A stretch of 50,428 nt of DNA. Source: an uncultured Acetatifactor sp. Its GTDB lineage: Bacteria > Bacillota > Clostridia > Lachnospirales > Lachnospiraceae. Below the pieces are notes generated by a model, which was given only the letters and a program-made list of their open reading frames with translations, searched no databases and had not been told where the DNA came from. The DNA is taken from the NCBI GenBank assembly GCA_947627115.1, contig CANQUQ010000018.1:1-50428 (forward strand), read 5' to 3'. Shown here in pieces: positions 1 to 7,957 of the stretch (within the stretch, counting starts at the first letter, position 1; every line of letters begins with the position of its first letter). Position numbers and translations under genes: made by a program.

Positions 1-398
1 AAATTGGCAGATAACATTTAATTATCTGTAAAGTACATCTCCAACAAACATTCTTAGTATTATTATACCGTAAAACCATTATAAATCAACAAAAATTTAC
101 CGGCCCCTTCCTTATTGATACTCTTGTCCGTATACATTTCAACAATAACGGATGAATTTTTTGTATAAACCTTTACCCTGTTTTCATCCTTCACAGAGGA
201 GAGCGCCTCCCTGCCCTTATGTTCTTTGTCCATTCTATGAAAACCGGGCTGAAATTATTGACCTTCTTAACACGTACAAAAAGGACAACCCAGACCTTTG
301 CCATAAGTCTGTGGCTGCCCTTACACTATGCTAATAATCCCTTAAAACATCTTCTAAAAGTTGGGAAGGATTGCCTGTGAGTATCCACAGACAGAATT
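1..398. other. AT-rich stretch without a convincing gene
   Basis: This stretch is visibly richer in A and T than the rest of the window. A 60-codon frame on the plus strand (152-334) encodes a Cys-containing peptide with a CPYVLCPFY segment and a final LTLC, but it has no clear ribosome site and I do not recognise it. I see no RNA gene, promoter or terminator that I would defend. Together with the broken genes that follow, it looks like eroded accessory DNA. Confidence 0.4.
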
Positions 399-824
399 TC
401 ACAAATCTTTTATCCAAAACTCTGTGAAAAAACTCTCCAACATCTTATTAAACTCGTCAGGCACATCCATATTGACACAATGTCCTGCGCCCTCAAAAAT
501 CACTGTTTTGCACTCTGGCTCTCTTTTCTTCCACATCTCCACGGCGGCCAATTCCATCGGAATATCATGCCGCCCGCAGCCGATCAATAGGGGATAATTT
601 CTTTTAGCGGTTTTCCGTACATTGACCATCTTATTCAGACCTGCCAGATACATAAAAGATTTTTTCGGAAACTCTATATTCATTTTATAAAAGTCTTCCT
701 GCGCCTGCGCGGTATAGGCAAAAATTTTTCTATTTGATCTTGCAAACCACCTGACGGAAAAAATTGCTTTCAACATCATGTCCTTTCCGAAATATTGGGA
801 CTTATCTTCGTGAATATCCAACAA
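399..824 (-). pseudogene. alpha/beta hydrolase, 5'-truncated remnant
   Basis: The readable part covers only the C-terminal half of an alpha/beta hydrolase. It has a GCGRHDIP segment (the usual position of the acid residue) and a GAGHCVNMDVPDEFN segment that carries the catalytic His. The N-terminal half with the nucleophile elbow (GxSxG) is absent: an in-frame stop lies a few codons upstream and the next bases belong to another broken frame. The only start is a TTG with no ribosome site. I infer a decayed gene rather than a short functional enzyme. The substrate cannot be guessed. Confidence 0.6.
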
Positions 825-826
825 TG

Positions 827-916
827 TTATTTGTATCGTCCATCTTCACCCCAGTGGTGGCTGCCAATCAGCTTCTGCTTTTTTGCTACATAAAAAACGT
901 CATAATCCGATTTTTC
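827..916 (-). pseudogene. short C-terminal fragment of an unidentified protein
   Basis: About 29 codons are open on the minus strand between two stops and end in LIGSHHWGEDGRYK. This reads like the natural tail of a soluble protein, but no start codon or upstream body is present. It abuts the truncated hydrolase, so the two may be remnants left by one deletion. I do not recognise the parent family with confidence. Confidence 0.25.
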
Positions 917-920
917 TCAC

Positions 921-963
921 AATAAAAACGGGAGTTTGAAACATTTTCGTTTCCATAACTCCC
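921..963 (-). terminator. intrinsic terminator after the MNT-HEPN pair
   Basis: GGGAGTT at 930-936 pairs with AACTCCC at 957-963. A second short GAAA/TTTC stem lies inside. On the minus strand the stem is followed by GTTTTTATT. It lies about 20 bases past the stop of the HEPN gene, so it should end that transcript. Confidence 0.7.
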
Positions 964-981
964 TCATGTCTAATCTTTCCG

Positions 982-1362
982 CTATTTTGTGTCTCCGGAT
1001 TGAAGCCATTCCATTGTGACACGGTGTGCCGCAAATATGGAATCCTTCCGAATTATTTTTGACGGATAATAACGGCAATCGGCCTCCCAGCCTGTATACA
1101 TAACAGCATTTTGCCGAATCTTTGCCGGCGGCCTAATATCAATATTAGCTTTTTCGCACTCATTAAGCAAATAGTCTATATCATGTCCCCAAAGGTTCAA
1201 ACCCTGTATACTTGCTTTCAGCTTAATCGTTTTCTCAATGGCCTGTTGGACATGATATGCGCCCAACAAGCGCTCATATTTATCGTCCGATCCGCCTCCG
1301 ACCAATGCCAGCTTCAGATCCGCCAATATCATCGCTTTAAGCTTTTTCTGCTCGGCCGTCAT
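982..1362 (-). CDS. HEPN-domain protein of an MNT-HEPN pair
   Basis: This is a 126-residue helical protein. The stretch YHVQQAIEKTIKLKA, followed by HDIDYLL, matches the central signature of HEPN domains that partner minimal nucleotidyltransferases. A later RYYPSKIIRKDS segment fits the second half of the domain. HEPN proteins of this kind are either RNase toxins (with an Rx4-6H motif) or substrate-binding partners of the nucleotidyltransferase. Here an R-x5-H (RLLGAYH) is present, but not at the usual C-terminal position, so RNase activity is uncertain. The start overlaps the end of the nucleotidyltransferase gene by 26 bases, which implies coupled translation. Two-gene toxin-antitoxin function is inferred from family knowledge. 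Confidence 0.75.
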   Translation of the reverse strand: MTAEQKKLKAMILADLKLALVGGGSDDKYERLLGAYHVQQAIEKTIKLKASIQGLNLWGHDIDYLLNECEKANIDIRPPAKIRQNAVMYTGWEADCRYYPSKIIRKDSIFAAHRVTMEWLQSGDTK

Positions 1363-1699
1363 ATAAGATTACCCCGTCTCTTTCAATCTGATCCCACAAC
1401 ATCGTTTCCCTCATATTTTGAAGATCGCGTTTCCCACCAAACGACAATATATCATAGTCAACCTTCCCTTCATACAAATCAAAAAGCCTTAAACGGAATT
1501 CCCTGTATAATTTGTTCTTTTCCAATTTTCCTGATGTCATAGTAAGGTCAATCGGTTCCACATAAAGATCGATGTCAGAGGTCTCTGTATTTTCGTTTCT
1601 GGCGACAGACCCAAACAAAATCACACGGCCAAGAATATCTGCATATTCTGCACATATTTCGCCAATCTTTTCTATACAGCTTTGTCTGTCGATTTTCAT
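1337..1699 (-). CDS. MNT-type minimal nucleotidyltransferase
   Basis: A 120-residue protein with the polymerase-beta-fold nucleotidyltransferase signature: ILFGSVARNE followed by SDIDLYV gives the GS...DxD metal-binding motif, and a later VDYDIL supplies the third acidic residue. The frame stays open 38 codons further upstream, but I chose the ATG at 1699. It has a GAGGGTG ribosome site, and a near-consensus promoter lies inside the upstream part of the frame. In MNT-HEPN modules this enzyme often AMPylates the HEPN toxin and so acts as antitoxin, though some pairs have other roles. The gene is first in a two-gene operon with the HEPN gene. Confidence 0.8.
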   Translation of the reverse strand: MKIDRQSCIEKIGEICAEYADILGRVILFGSVARNENTETSDIDLYVEPIDLTMTSGKLEKNKLYREFRLRLFDLYEGKVDYDILSFGGKRDLQNMRETMLWDQIERDGVILYDGRAEKA

Positions 1700-1730
1700 T
1701 CCGTCACCCTCTCTCGATTTACTTAATACG

Positions 1731-1758
1731 ATTATACCCTTTTTTATTTTGCTTTCAA
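1731..1758 (-). promoter_or_regulatory. promoter of the MNT-HEPN operon
   Basis: Read on the minus strand, TTGAAA (1758-1753) and TATAAT (1736-1731) are separated by 16 bases. That is close to the vegetative sigma-A consensus. The start codon of the nucleotidyltransferase follows about 30 bases downstream, which supports the short start chosen for that gene. Confidence 0.75.
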
Positions 1759-1782
1759 CTGCGGCGTCCGCACTTCTCTGCT

Positions 1783-1941
1783 TCACCCCCGCTGCCTTTC
1801 CCGCCCGTTCCATTTCGTTACAACCGTATGTACAGTAGATTTACTTACTCCAAACGCTTTTGCCGTCTGGCGGACCGTAGCATTGCTCTCAATGATATAG
1901 TTGGCAATGTTGATGGCACGCTCTTCAATATATTCCTTCAT
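1783..1941 (-). pseudogene. spoIIID: truncated spoIIID-like sporulation regulator
   Basis: This is a 52-codon frame. Its first 38 residues read as the SpoIIID N-terminus: MKEYIEERAINIANYIIE, then ATVRQTAKAFGVSKSTVH, the helix-turn-helix. After VH the match stops: the frame continues VVTKWNGRERQRG and ends, and the family's basic C-terminal half is not found in any frame downstream. SpoIIID is normally about 80-95 residues and regulates mother-cell genes during sporulation. I infer a truncated extra copy, since a sporulating host should have an intact one elsewhere. A short product with only the helix-turn-helix cannot be excluded. An AAGGG lies 9 bases before the ATG. Confidence 0.8.
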
Positions 1942-2074
1942 GGGATTACCCTTAAGAATGTTTTTTACATCTTATGAGGAATTTGAAGAAGATATGCGTG
2001 TGAATCAAAGCGGTTTTCATTTTCGGTTCTGCGTTCCTGCGTTATCTGTCCGCCTCTTAAATATGTCCTGCCTC

Positions 2075-3712
2075 TCACTGAGCGGAGGAAGCAGCATTAC
2101 TGTAATAGGAATCCATCACTGCGAATCGGTCTGCGACAAATTTTCTGAAAACGTCCAATCCCTGGGCGTTGTTGGCATAAGTACCTTCCGGCCATCTCTC
2201 CATGTCCCGCAGATACGCCCCCGAAGAAAAAATGTCAGCCTCATATTCGTCCAGCATTTGACTGATGTATTCGTCAGACCATACCGTGCTTCTCAGCTCT
2301 TCGTATTTTTCATAGACCAGATTCCATATCTCCGGATCGTTGTTGGAACACAGCTGGCCGAAGTAACCGCTGCCTAAATAGCAATTGTATGTGACGGGCA
2401 GGCCATATGGCGATGTGGAATTGTGTGCGCCGTGCGTCCAACAGTTGCCCCACGACATATCCATATCCCACGGACAGTACAGTGCCCTGATCTGCTCCCG
2501 GTCCTTTTCAATTGCAAAGTAAACATTCTTTATGGCCCCGTTATCAGCGGTATCGGAGCCCTGTATCAGATTGATAAAAAGGTATGCGTCAATGACATTG
2601 TCGATATCGATCCCCTGATATAATGCCTCGTTGTTTTGTGCATTGGCCGCCAGATTCTTATAGTAATCGATCAGTAACGCCCACTTTCTACTGATCAGCT
2701 CCGCATCGCTCTGATCGACGGCCGACGCCAATCGGTAGCCCGCCATGGTTGAACCCTCAGGATCGAAATCGCTTTCCGCGTCCCAGGACACCTTTTTGAA
2801 CAGCGCGGTATCGTAACTGTCTGCACTGAAATTAAGCTGTTTCTCATCTATCGGGTAGCCGATCGCATACAGCCCCCAGTATCTGTTGTTCAAAAAGAGC
2901 TCCAGATACTTGTACTCCATGCCCGTATTGACCTTCTTCTCATTATCGGCAGCACACGTATACTCCCACAAATTTGAGGAAAAAACGTTTCTTATCTTTT
3001 CCTGATCGTTGTACGCGGCATACAGGATCCAGTCGTCGTCTTCCCTCAGACCTAACAGGGCGATATGGTTGGGGCGTTCATTCTCCCCCAGCGACATTTG
3101 CGTCAGGGAAATGCGGTAGCCCAATTTGGGGTAGGCCCTCGTCGTCCCTCCCCGGACATGGATATACCCGTCGGAGTATGTGACCCTGTTCGGCGCTCCT
3201 CTGCGATTGTCAAAGAGCGTCAGCTCCATTGGCACGGCATCTGCGGGTATTTCCCCGGAAGCTGCTGTTGAAATATTCAGAAGGGGAAGCGTCGTACACT
3301 TTAGATGATATTTTTTACTGATGCTGTCGTCATAAGCCACCAGCTCTATGGTCTCATTCTGCTCAATGCCATTCTGTGTTATGCCTTTTTCCAGCACGGC
3401 CACCGACATATTTCGGTATTCAGACCTTATCCTTACCTGCGGGTCAAGGGCGTCTGCTGCCCCTTCCGGCAGAGAATAGTAAAAGGTATCCGAAGCCGGA
3501 TCGAAGAACAGCTCCTCATCTCCAAAGACGATCCCATCGATCAGATCATCCTCCGAGTCTGTATGCTCTGACAGGATCCAGGCATATTCGGAAGCCGTGA
3601 CGACCAGCTGCGAAAACCGTGCCGACCGGTTCAGAAAGAATAGTCCGCCGGCGAATATTCCGACAGAAGCAATGAGAAGAATAATACTGATTGTCTTTTT
3701 CCGGCCAATCAT
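2075..3712 (-). CDS. cotH: CotH-family protein kinase, membrane-anchored
   Basis: The protein has 545 residues with a hydrophobic anchor at about 8-27 and an extracytoplasmic body. CotH features are visible in order: HVRGGTTR at about 185 (the family's HxRGxxxR), DDDWILYAAYND at about 225, RN at 241, an LFLNNRYWGLYAIGYPID segment at about 272, and WDMDMSWG at about 415, which fits the metal-binding acidic motif. CotH proteins are atypical kinases; in Bacillus CotH phosphorylates spore coat proteins. The gene starts one base inside the stop of the DUF4956 gene (TGATG), so it is translationally coupled to it. VTC, DUF4956 and CotH together form a recurring gene set. The substrate here is unknown. 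Confidence 0.85.
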   Translation of the reverse strand: MIGRKKTISIILLIASVGIFAGGLFFLNRSARFSQLVVTASEYAWILSEHTDSEDDLIDGIVFGDEELFFDPASDTFYYSLPEGAADALDPQVRIRSEYRNMSVAVLEKGITQNGIEQNETIELVAYDDSISKKYHLKCTTLPLLNISTAASGEIPADAVPMELTLFDNRRGAPNRVTYSDGYIHVRGGTTRAYPKLGYRISLTQMSLGENERPNHIALLGLREDDDWILYAAYNDQEKIRNVFSSNLWEYTCAADNEKKVNTGMEYKYLELFLNNRYWGLYAIGYPIDEKQLNFSADSYDTALFKKVSWDAESDFDPEGSTMAGYRLASAVDQSDAELISRKWALLIDYYKNLAANAQNNEALYQGIDIDNVIDAYLFINLIQGSDTADNGAIKNVYFAIEKDREQIRALYCPWDMDMSWGNCWTHGAHNSTSPYGLPVTYNCYLGSGYFGQLCSNNDPEIWNLVYEKYEELRSTVWSDEYISQMLDEYEADIFSSGAYLRDMERWPEGTYANNAQGLDVFRKFVADRFAVMDSYYSNAASSAQ

Positions 3713-4380
3713 CAGATCACATCCTCGCTGTCATAACTAATGACGGAAAAACGCTCTACATTTTTTTCTTTGAGCCTCTTGGTCAAAAGGTCAGGATCCT
3801 TCACGGAAAATTCTATCACATAATCCATTCCCTTGGATGTGTAATTCCTGCTCTTCACACGGTATTTTTTACACTGTGCTTTTATCTCCTTAAAAATTTC
3901 CTCCTCCGAATCGGGCTGACAGTGGAACACAAGCACATAAGGCGCTTTGCCGAATGAGACATTGTTCAGGATTATCAGGAACACCGTGACTACAAGCGAT
4001 GTGAGGACCGCCACCTCATAGAGCTGGCATCCGCAGATGATTCCGATATATATCGACCACAGTATGTACACCATATCCACCGGATCCTTCACGGCGGTGC
4101 GGAATCGGATGATGGCCAGCGCGCCGATCGTGCCCAGAGTGATCACGACATTCGACTGCAGGCACAGGATGATCGTGGCAATAAAAAACGGAAGAATCGC
4201 GATGCAGATGTTAAATGCCTTGCTGTAAAAAGACCTGTGCGACACGATTCGGTATATCAGGTATATGTATATGGATAAAATAAGCACCATGGCCAATACC
4301 GATATTGTAACGGTGGCATTTATGATAGGATTTTCGTACGTATTGATTATGTTGTCCCAAATTCTTTGTATAATGTTCAT
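3712..4380 (-). CDS. DUF4956 integral membrane protein
   Basis: About 222 residues. Four or so hydrophobic segments fill the first 140 residues, and GTIGALAIIRFRTAVKDP between them is the conserved loop of the DUF4956 family. The C-terminal 75 residues are soluble and look like a small alpha/beta domain. I chose the ATG at 4380, which follows a GAGGGAAAA ribosome site, over an in-frame ATG 12 codons earlier. The family is known mainly from its co-occurrence with VTC-domain and CotH proteins; its activity is not established. A role as membrane partner or channel for the VTC enzyme is inference. Confidence 0.8.
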   Translation of the reverse strand: MNIIQRIWDNIINTYENPIINATVTISVLAMVLILSIYIYLIYRIVSHRSFYSKAFNICIAILPFFIATIILCLQSNVVITLGTIGALAIIRFRTAVKDPVDMVYILWSIYIGIICGCQLYEVAVLTSLVVTVFLIILNNVSFGKAPYVLVFHCQPDSEEEIFKEIKAQCKKYRVKSRNYTSKGMDYVIEFSVKDPDLLTKRLKEKNVERFSVISYDSEDVI

Positions 4381-4444
4381 TTTTCCCTCATTCTGCCGCT
4401 TCGGCGGCCATTTCATAGCGGGCCGAGAGTTTTCATCTTCGGTC

Positions 4445-5152
4445 TTATCTCCCCATATTCCGCAATTTTAATCTGCCGAGATAATATTTGGAGAACGATG
4501 TCTGGATCAGTGAACCGCCGGTCATAATGTTCTTGATGTATCCGGGAAGTATATGATCGAATTTGACCTCCAGGACATGCTCGTCCTTCCCCTGAACAGG
4601 ATAGCGGACATAACCTCCCTGAAGAAAATCATCCAGCTCATAGGCGGCCGAAACATTTTTATCCAACGTAATGCGGATGTTCGTGATGGGCTCCACAAAT
4701 GCCGTCCGTTCATAGTCGATGATCACCTTGGGCTCAAACAGCTTTGTCATGATATCGATACAGAATTTTTTTAAAAGCTCTTCCTCGGTCTCCCAAAATA
4801 CCTCTTCCGCTTTTCTGTCCATTAGCTTTTGAAATATATCTAATGTTATATGGCAGCTCTGCTTATAGCATCTTCCGTTATTCTTTTCCTTCCGCTCCAA
4901 TTTCAGTGCGGTATAGTCGTCTCCGTAATAGCGTATGCGGTATTTGTACCTTTCACTGAGCCCGGCGTTGTTGTCCATTACGCACAGATCATTCAACTGA
5001 TCGAAATACATGCTGTGGACCTCATATTTCCCCTGGGCGCCGCAATTTGCATCTCGTTCCAGAACGCCTGAGATCTTCTCGGAAATCTGAGCAAGATCCC
5101 CCTCACGGCAGACATATTTCCATTCATTTCGATATTGCCTGATAAGAACCAC
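4445..5152 (-). CDS. VTC-domain protein (polyphosphate polymerase type)
   Basis: The 235 or so residues form a VTC tunnel-fold domain: YRNEWKYV at the start, YFD, KYRIRYYGDD, LKLERKEKNNGRCYK with the basic residues that bind triphosphate, then IIDYERTAF, IRITLDKN and HVLEVKF. Eukaryotic VTC4 makes polyphosphate from ATP; bacterial homologues are presumed to do similar chemistry. The start is uncertain. The frame is open from an ATG at 5251, but that would overlap the terminator of the preceding gene. I give GTG at 5152; an ATC at 5143 lies at ideal distance from a GGAGG site. It is first in the operon with DUF4956 and cotH. Confidence 0.8.
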   Translation of the reverse strand: MVLIRQYRNEWKYVCREGDLAQISEKISGVLERDANCGAQGKYEVHSMYFDQLNDLCVMDNNAGLSERYKYRIRYYGDDYTALKLERKEKNNGRCYKQSCHITLDIFQKLMDRKAEEVFWETEEELLKKFCIDIMTKLFEPKVIIDYERTAFVEPITNIRITLDKNVSAAYELDDFLQGGYVRYPVQGKDEHVLEVKFDHILPGYIKNIMTGGSLIQTSFSKYYLGRLKLRNMGR

Positions 5153-5226
5153 CTCCGCAAGCAAGATGATATCATAACGGACAGGATAAAACAATACTTT
5201 CCCCCTGACGGGCAGAGAATACGACA

Positions 5227-5270
5227 GCAGGAGCCGCTTGCGATCGGGCAACGAACAGAGCGGCTCCTGC
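5227..5270 (-). terminator. hairpin after the dynamin-like gene
   Basis: GCAGGAGCCGCT (5227-5238) and AGCGGCTCCTGC (5259-5270) form a perfect 12-base-pair stem with a 20-base loop. On the minus strand a moderately T-rich TGTCGTATTCTCT follows. It begins about 20 bases past the stop of the dynamin-like gene, which suits an intrinsic terminator, though the T tract is interrupted. Confidence 0.6.
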
Positions 5271-5291
5271 AGATATGTACATTCAATTATT

Positions 5292-7772
5292 TTACAGCCA
5301 GAAAGATGTCAGCCGCAGATTCCAGATGATGTCGTTCAACTGCTTCTGGCAGCCAAACAGCTCCGTTGCCACATCGGCCACCTTTTCGCCCAGCTGCTTC
5401 ATGGCGTCGCGGTTCTCCACCATGGCTTTCATATACAGGGAGTAATTGTCCAGATTTCCTTCAAACTGGGTCTTTATCTGCACCAGCAGCGACTCCAGGG
5501 AATCCCGGTAGTCCTTACTGTAGTCTACGCACATACTGTCCGCAATTTCTATCAGCATCTTTTCTACATCCTGCAGAAATCCTGCCTTATCCAGATACTC
5601 TCCCTTGAACATCAGGAATTTCTCGGTTCTGCAGTGGGAGTCATACAGCTCGCCCCAATTGGTGATGCCGGGCTTTACCACCTGCGGGACAGGGACATCC
5701 AGGAAGAACTTCTTTGCCGACTTGCTGATATTTCCGTTTTCCATGATGGTCTTTGTGACCGCCTCCATAAAGACATCTCTCTGACTCTCCAGCAGGCTCT
5801 TCCTCTGCGTCAGGAAATGATCCGTATACTCATCGATCACCCGGTTGATCATATCCCGGACATTTTCCTTATCGCGGTCCTTCACCTTCACCTTTCCCAG
5901 CAGGCCCAGGAACCAGCCCCTCAGCTCCCTGTCCATGAGTCTTTTGGTATCCTCCACGATCGCATTGTAGAGATTCGGCTTATCCAGGCCCAGCGCCACG
6001 CTGACCTCCTCCGGGAGCGGTACGTTCTCCGGAACGGAATACTCGTTGTATTCTTTCTCGATGGACTCGTTGATGGTCCTGCGGAGCTCTATGATATTTT
6101 TCTCAATGCCTTTGATCTTCACACGGTTGCTCTCGCGCAGGGAAATGGCACGGTTGCTCAGCTTGGAGAGCGCTCTGTCCACACTGTCGATGATGGCGGA
6201 CGCCTTCACGGCGGAGGCATATTTCTCGCCGTACTGCAGGATCTCGCTCTCCAGCGCGTACAGACCGGCAGTGATCTCCAGCACGGAGCTGTCGTCCTTT
6301 CTGTTTATCGCATCCTGCAGAGCTTCCTCACAGCGCTCGTTCATGCGCTTGGTCGCAAACTCGGACATGGCGCAGCGGTTCTCCCTGTAGCAGTAACCGC
6401 CGAATTTATCCGTCATATTGTGGAGGCCCTTGTTGAAATCGGACTCATCCTTCTCCGTGGCGATATTGTTCTTCACGGCTCTCGCCGCATATCCGTACTT
6501 TGCAGAGATAAAGAACAGCTTCTTATCCGCCAGCCGGATGGAAAAGGTGTCGTCGTCCTTATACTTGATCTCCTCATGCTGCAGATCCGTCCTGGCATCT
6601 GCGTCAATACTGTCGGACCAGTTGATCACGAACAGGGAACGGCCGATATCTATGCTGGTCTTGCTGTTCTTCTCCTCGGTCTTTTTCAAATATTTCAACA
6701 GTGCGTTGTTTCCGCTTCCCTCTGTCTTGTTGGGGGCGGCAACAAAGATCAGTATGGACTGCTTCTGCTCGGACAGAGCGTCCATCAGTACCGTCTGATG
6801 CTCCGCATAGTTGCTGTCGGTTCCGGGCGTGTCGTAAATGACATACTGCACATTGGCGCTGTCCAGGGCGACCGGGAAACGGATGCGGATATCCGCGCCC
6901 ACGTTCTCCATGCCGTTCAGCATGGTCAGAATTACTCGGATCTGGTCGTGCTGGGGCAGCTCCTCCCTGCGCACCCTGTCGACCTCCATCTGGATCTGGC
7001 CCTTGTCCATGCTCTCGGAGGGGGCGCTCACGAACTTAAAGCCGCCCGCCGCCTTGTCCCATTCCAGCACGGAAAAGGTTCCCTCCAGCACAAAGCTGAT
7101 CTTTACATTTTCCCCGGACTTGGGACTGGAGATGCAGAACATCTTCGCGGTCTCGGAGGTGATCTTCTCAGGAAGGATCTTATATCCCAGCAGCGCATTG
7201 ATCAGCGTGGACTTACCGGTACTGTACACACCGGTGAAGCAGAGGCTCACGGCGTTGTCCTTGAGGTCGTCGATCTTATCGAGAATGTTGCCCCGCTCCT
7301 CGTCGATCTGCTCGGCAAAGCTCTCCGCACTTTTTCTGACGCTTTCATTTTCCAGAGGGATCTCGAACAGCTTCTCCCTGTACTTGCTCAGGATCTCCGT
7401 GGCCTGTTCGCCGTATTTCCTGACTTCATCAAAGGTATGGGCCATATCCGGAAGCATCGCGATGAGTGAGGGCACGATCTTGCAGGTGCTGGACTCTGCG
7501 TTGTAATACTCCACCATCTGCACAAAGTCCTCATAATCCATCTTCGTGGTGATGACCTGCACCTCGATTTCCTTGAGACCGTCAAAGACATTTACAATGT
7601 CCTCAAAGAACGCATTCCCGTGATCCTGAAGTACGAAATTTCCCTTTAGGCCCATGTAATGCATGAGCCGACAGTCACTCTCGATAGGGACCTCCAGTCC
7701 ATCCTGAAAACGATGGAACTCCACTTCCTTTTTCGCCGGATGATATTTCATCTGTAAAACCTGCTTACTCAT
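5292..7772 (-). CDS. dynamin-like large GTPase
   Basis: An 826-residue protein. After about 170 residues of N-terminal region comes a GTPase domain: P-loop GVYSTGKST at about 181-189, a Thr switch (TSETAK), DTPGTD at about 314-319, and NWSD at about 384 in place of NKxD. The remainder is helical and charged, as in dynamin stalks, with no obvious membrane segment, so it should be cytosolic or peripherally bound. Bacterial dynamins remodel membranes and have been linked to membrane stress and phage resistance. The ATG at 7772 has GGAGG seven bases upstream; an in-frame GTG two codons earlier overlaps that site. The gene has its own promoter and is transcribed alone. Confidence 0.85.
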   Translation of the reverse strand: MSKQVLQMKYHPAKKEVEFHRFQDGLEVPIESDCRLMHYMGLKGNFVLQDHGNAFFEDIVNVFDGLKEIEVQVITTKMDYEDFVQMVEYYNAESSTCKIVPSLIAMLPDMAHTFDEVRKYGEQATEILSKYREKLFEIPLENESVRKSAESFAEQIDEERGNILDKIDDLKDNAVSLCFTGVYSTGKSTLINALLGYKILPEKITSETAKMFCISSPKSGENVKISFVLEGTFSVLEWDKAAGGFKFVSAPSESMDKGQIQMEVDRVRREELPQHDQIRVILTMLNGMENVGADIRIRFPVALDSANVQYVIYDTPGTDSNYAEHQTVLMDALSEQKQSILIFVAAPNKTEGSGNNALLKYLKKTEEKNSKTSIDIGRSLFVINWSDSIDADARTDLQHEEIKYKDDDTFSIRLADKKLFFISAKYGYAARAVKNNIATEKDESDFNKGLHNMTDKFGGYCYRENRCAMSEFATKRMNERCEEALQDAINRKDDSSVLEITAGLYALESEILQYGEKYASAVKASAIIDSVDRALSKLSNRAISLRESNRVKIKGIEKNIIELRRTINESIEKEYNEYSVPENVPLPEEVSVALGLDKPNLYNAIVEDTKRLMDRELRGWFLGLLGKVKVKDRDKENVRDMINRVIDEYTDHFLTQRKSLLESQRDVFMEAVTKTIMENGNISKSAKKFFLDVPVPQVVKPGITNWGELYDSHCRTEKFLMFKGEYLDKAGFLQDVEKMLIEIADSMCVDYSKDYRDSLESLLVQIKTQFEGNLDNYSLYMKAMVENRDAMKQLGEKVADVATELFGCQKQLNDIIWNLRLTSFWL

Positions 7773-7829
7773 GGCCACCTCCCATGTATCTGCGATGCAA
7801 TTGCTTTATGCAGCATATAAACTGTATCT

Positions 7830-7858
7830 ATTATAAACCATTACACCAATATAATCAA
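7830..7858 (-). promoter_or_regulatory. promoter of the dynamin-like gene
   Basis: On the minus strand TTGATT (7858-7853) and TATAAT (7835-7830) are separated by exactly 17 bases, a strong vegetative promoter. The transcript would carry a leader of about 50 bases before the start codon. Confidence 0.8.
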
Positions 7859-7884
7859 TGTTCATTTATGCAAATATTCTCAAA

Positions 7885-7913
7885 TTGCGCGACAGCTTGC
7901 CTTTCTGTATAAA
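7885..7913 (+). promoter_or_regulatory. promoter of the ferritin-like gene
   Basis: TTGCGC (7885-7890) and TATAAA (7908-7913) are separated by 17 bases. The elements lie 45 bases before the start codon of the plus-strand gene. They are arranged divergently from, and only 27 bases away from, the promoter of the dynamin-like gene, so one regulator could influence both. Confidence 0.7.
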
Positions 7914-7957
7914 ACGCGCAGCCCCGGAAACAATAAAACAAAAACGGAGGTTTTCTT

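Noticed and set aside
5238..7469. 743-codon open frame on the plus strand
   Set aside because: It is the antisense of the dynamin-like gene, which has GTPase motifs and its own promoter; the opposite frame has no ribosome site and an unnatural His/Leu/Gln-rich composition.
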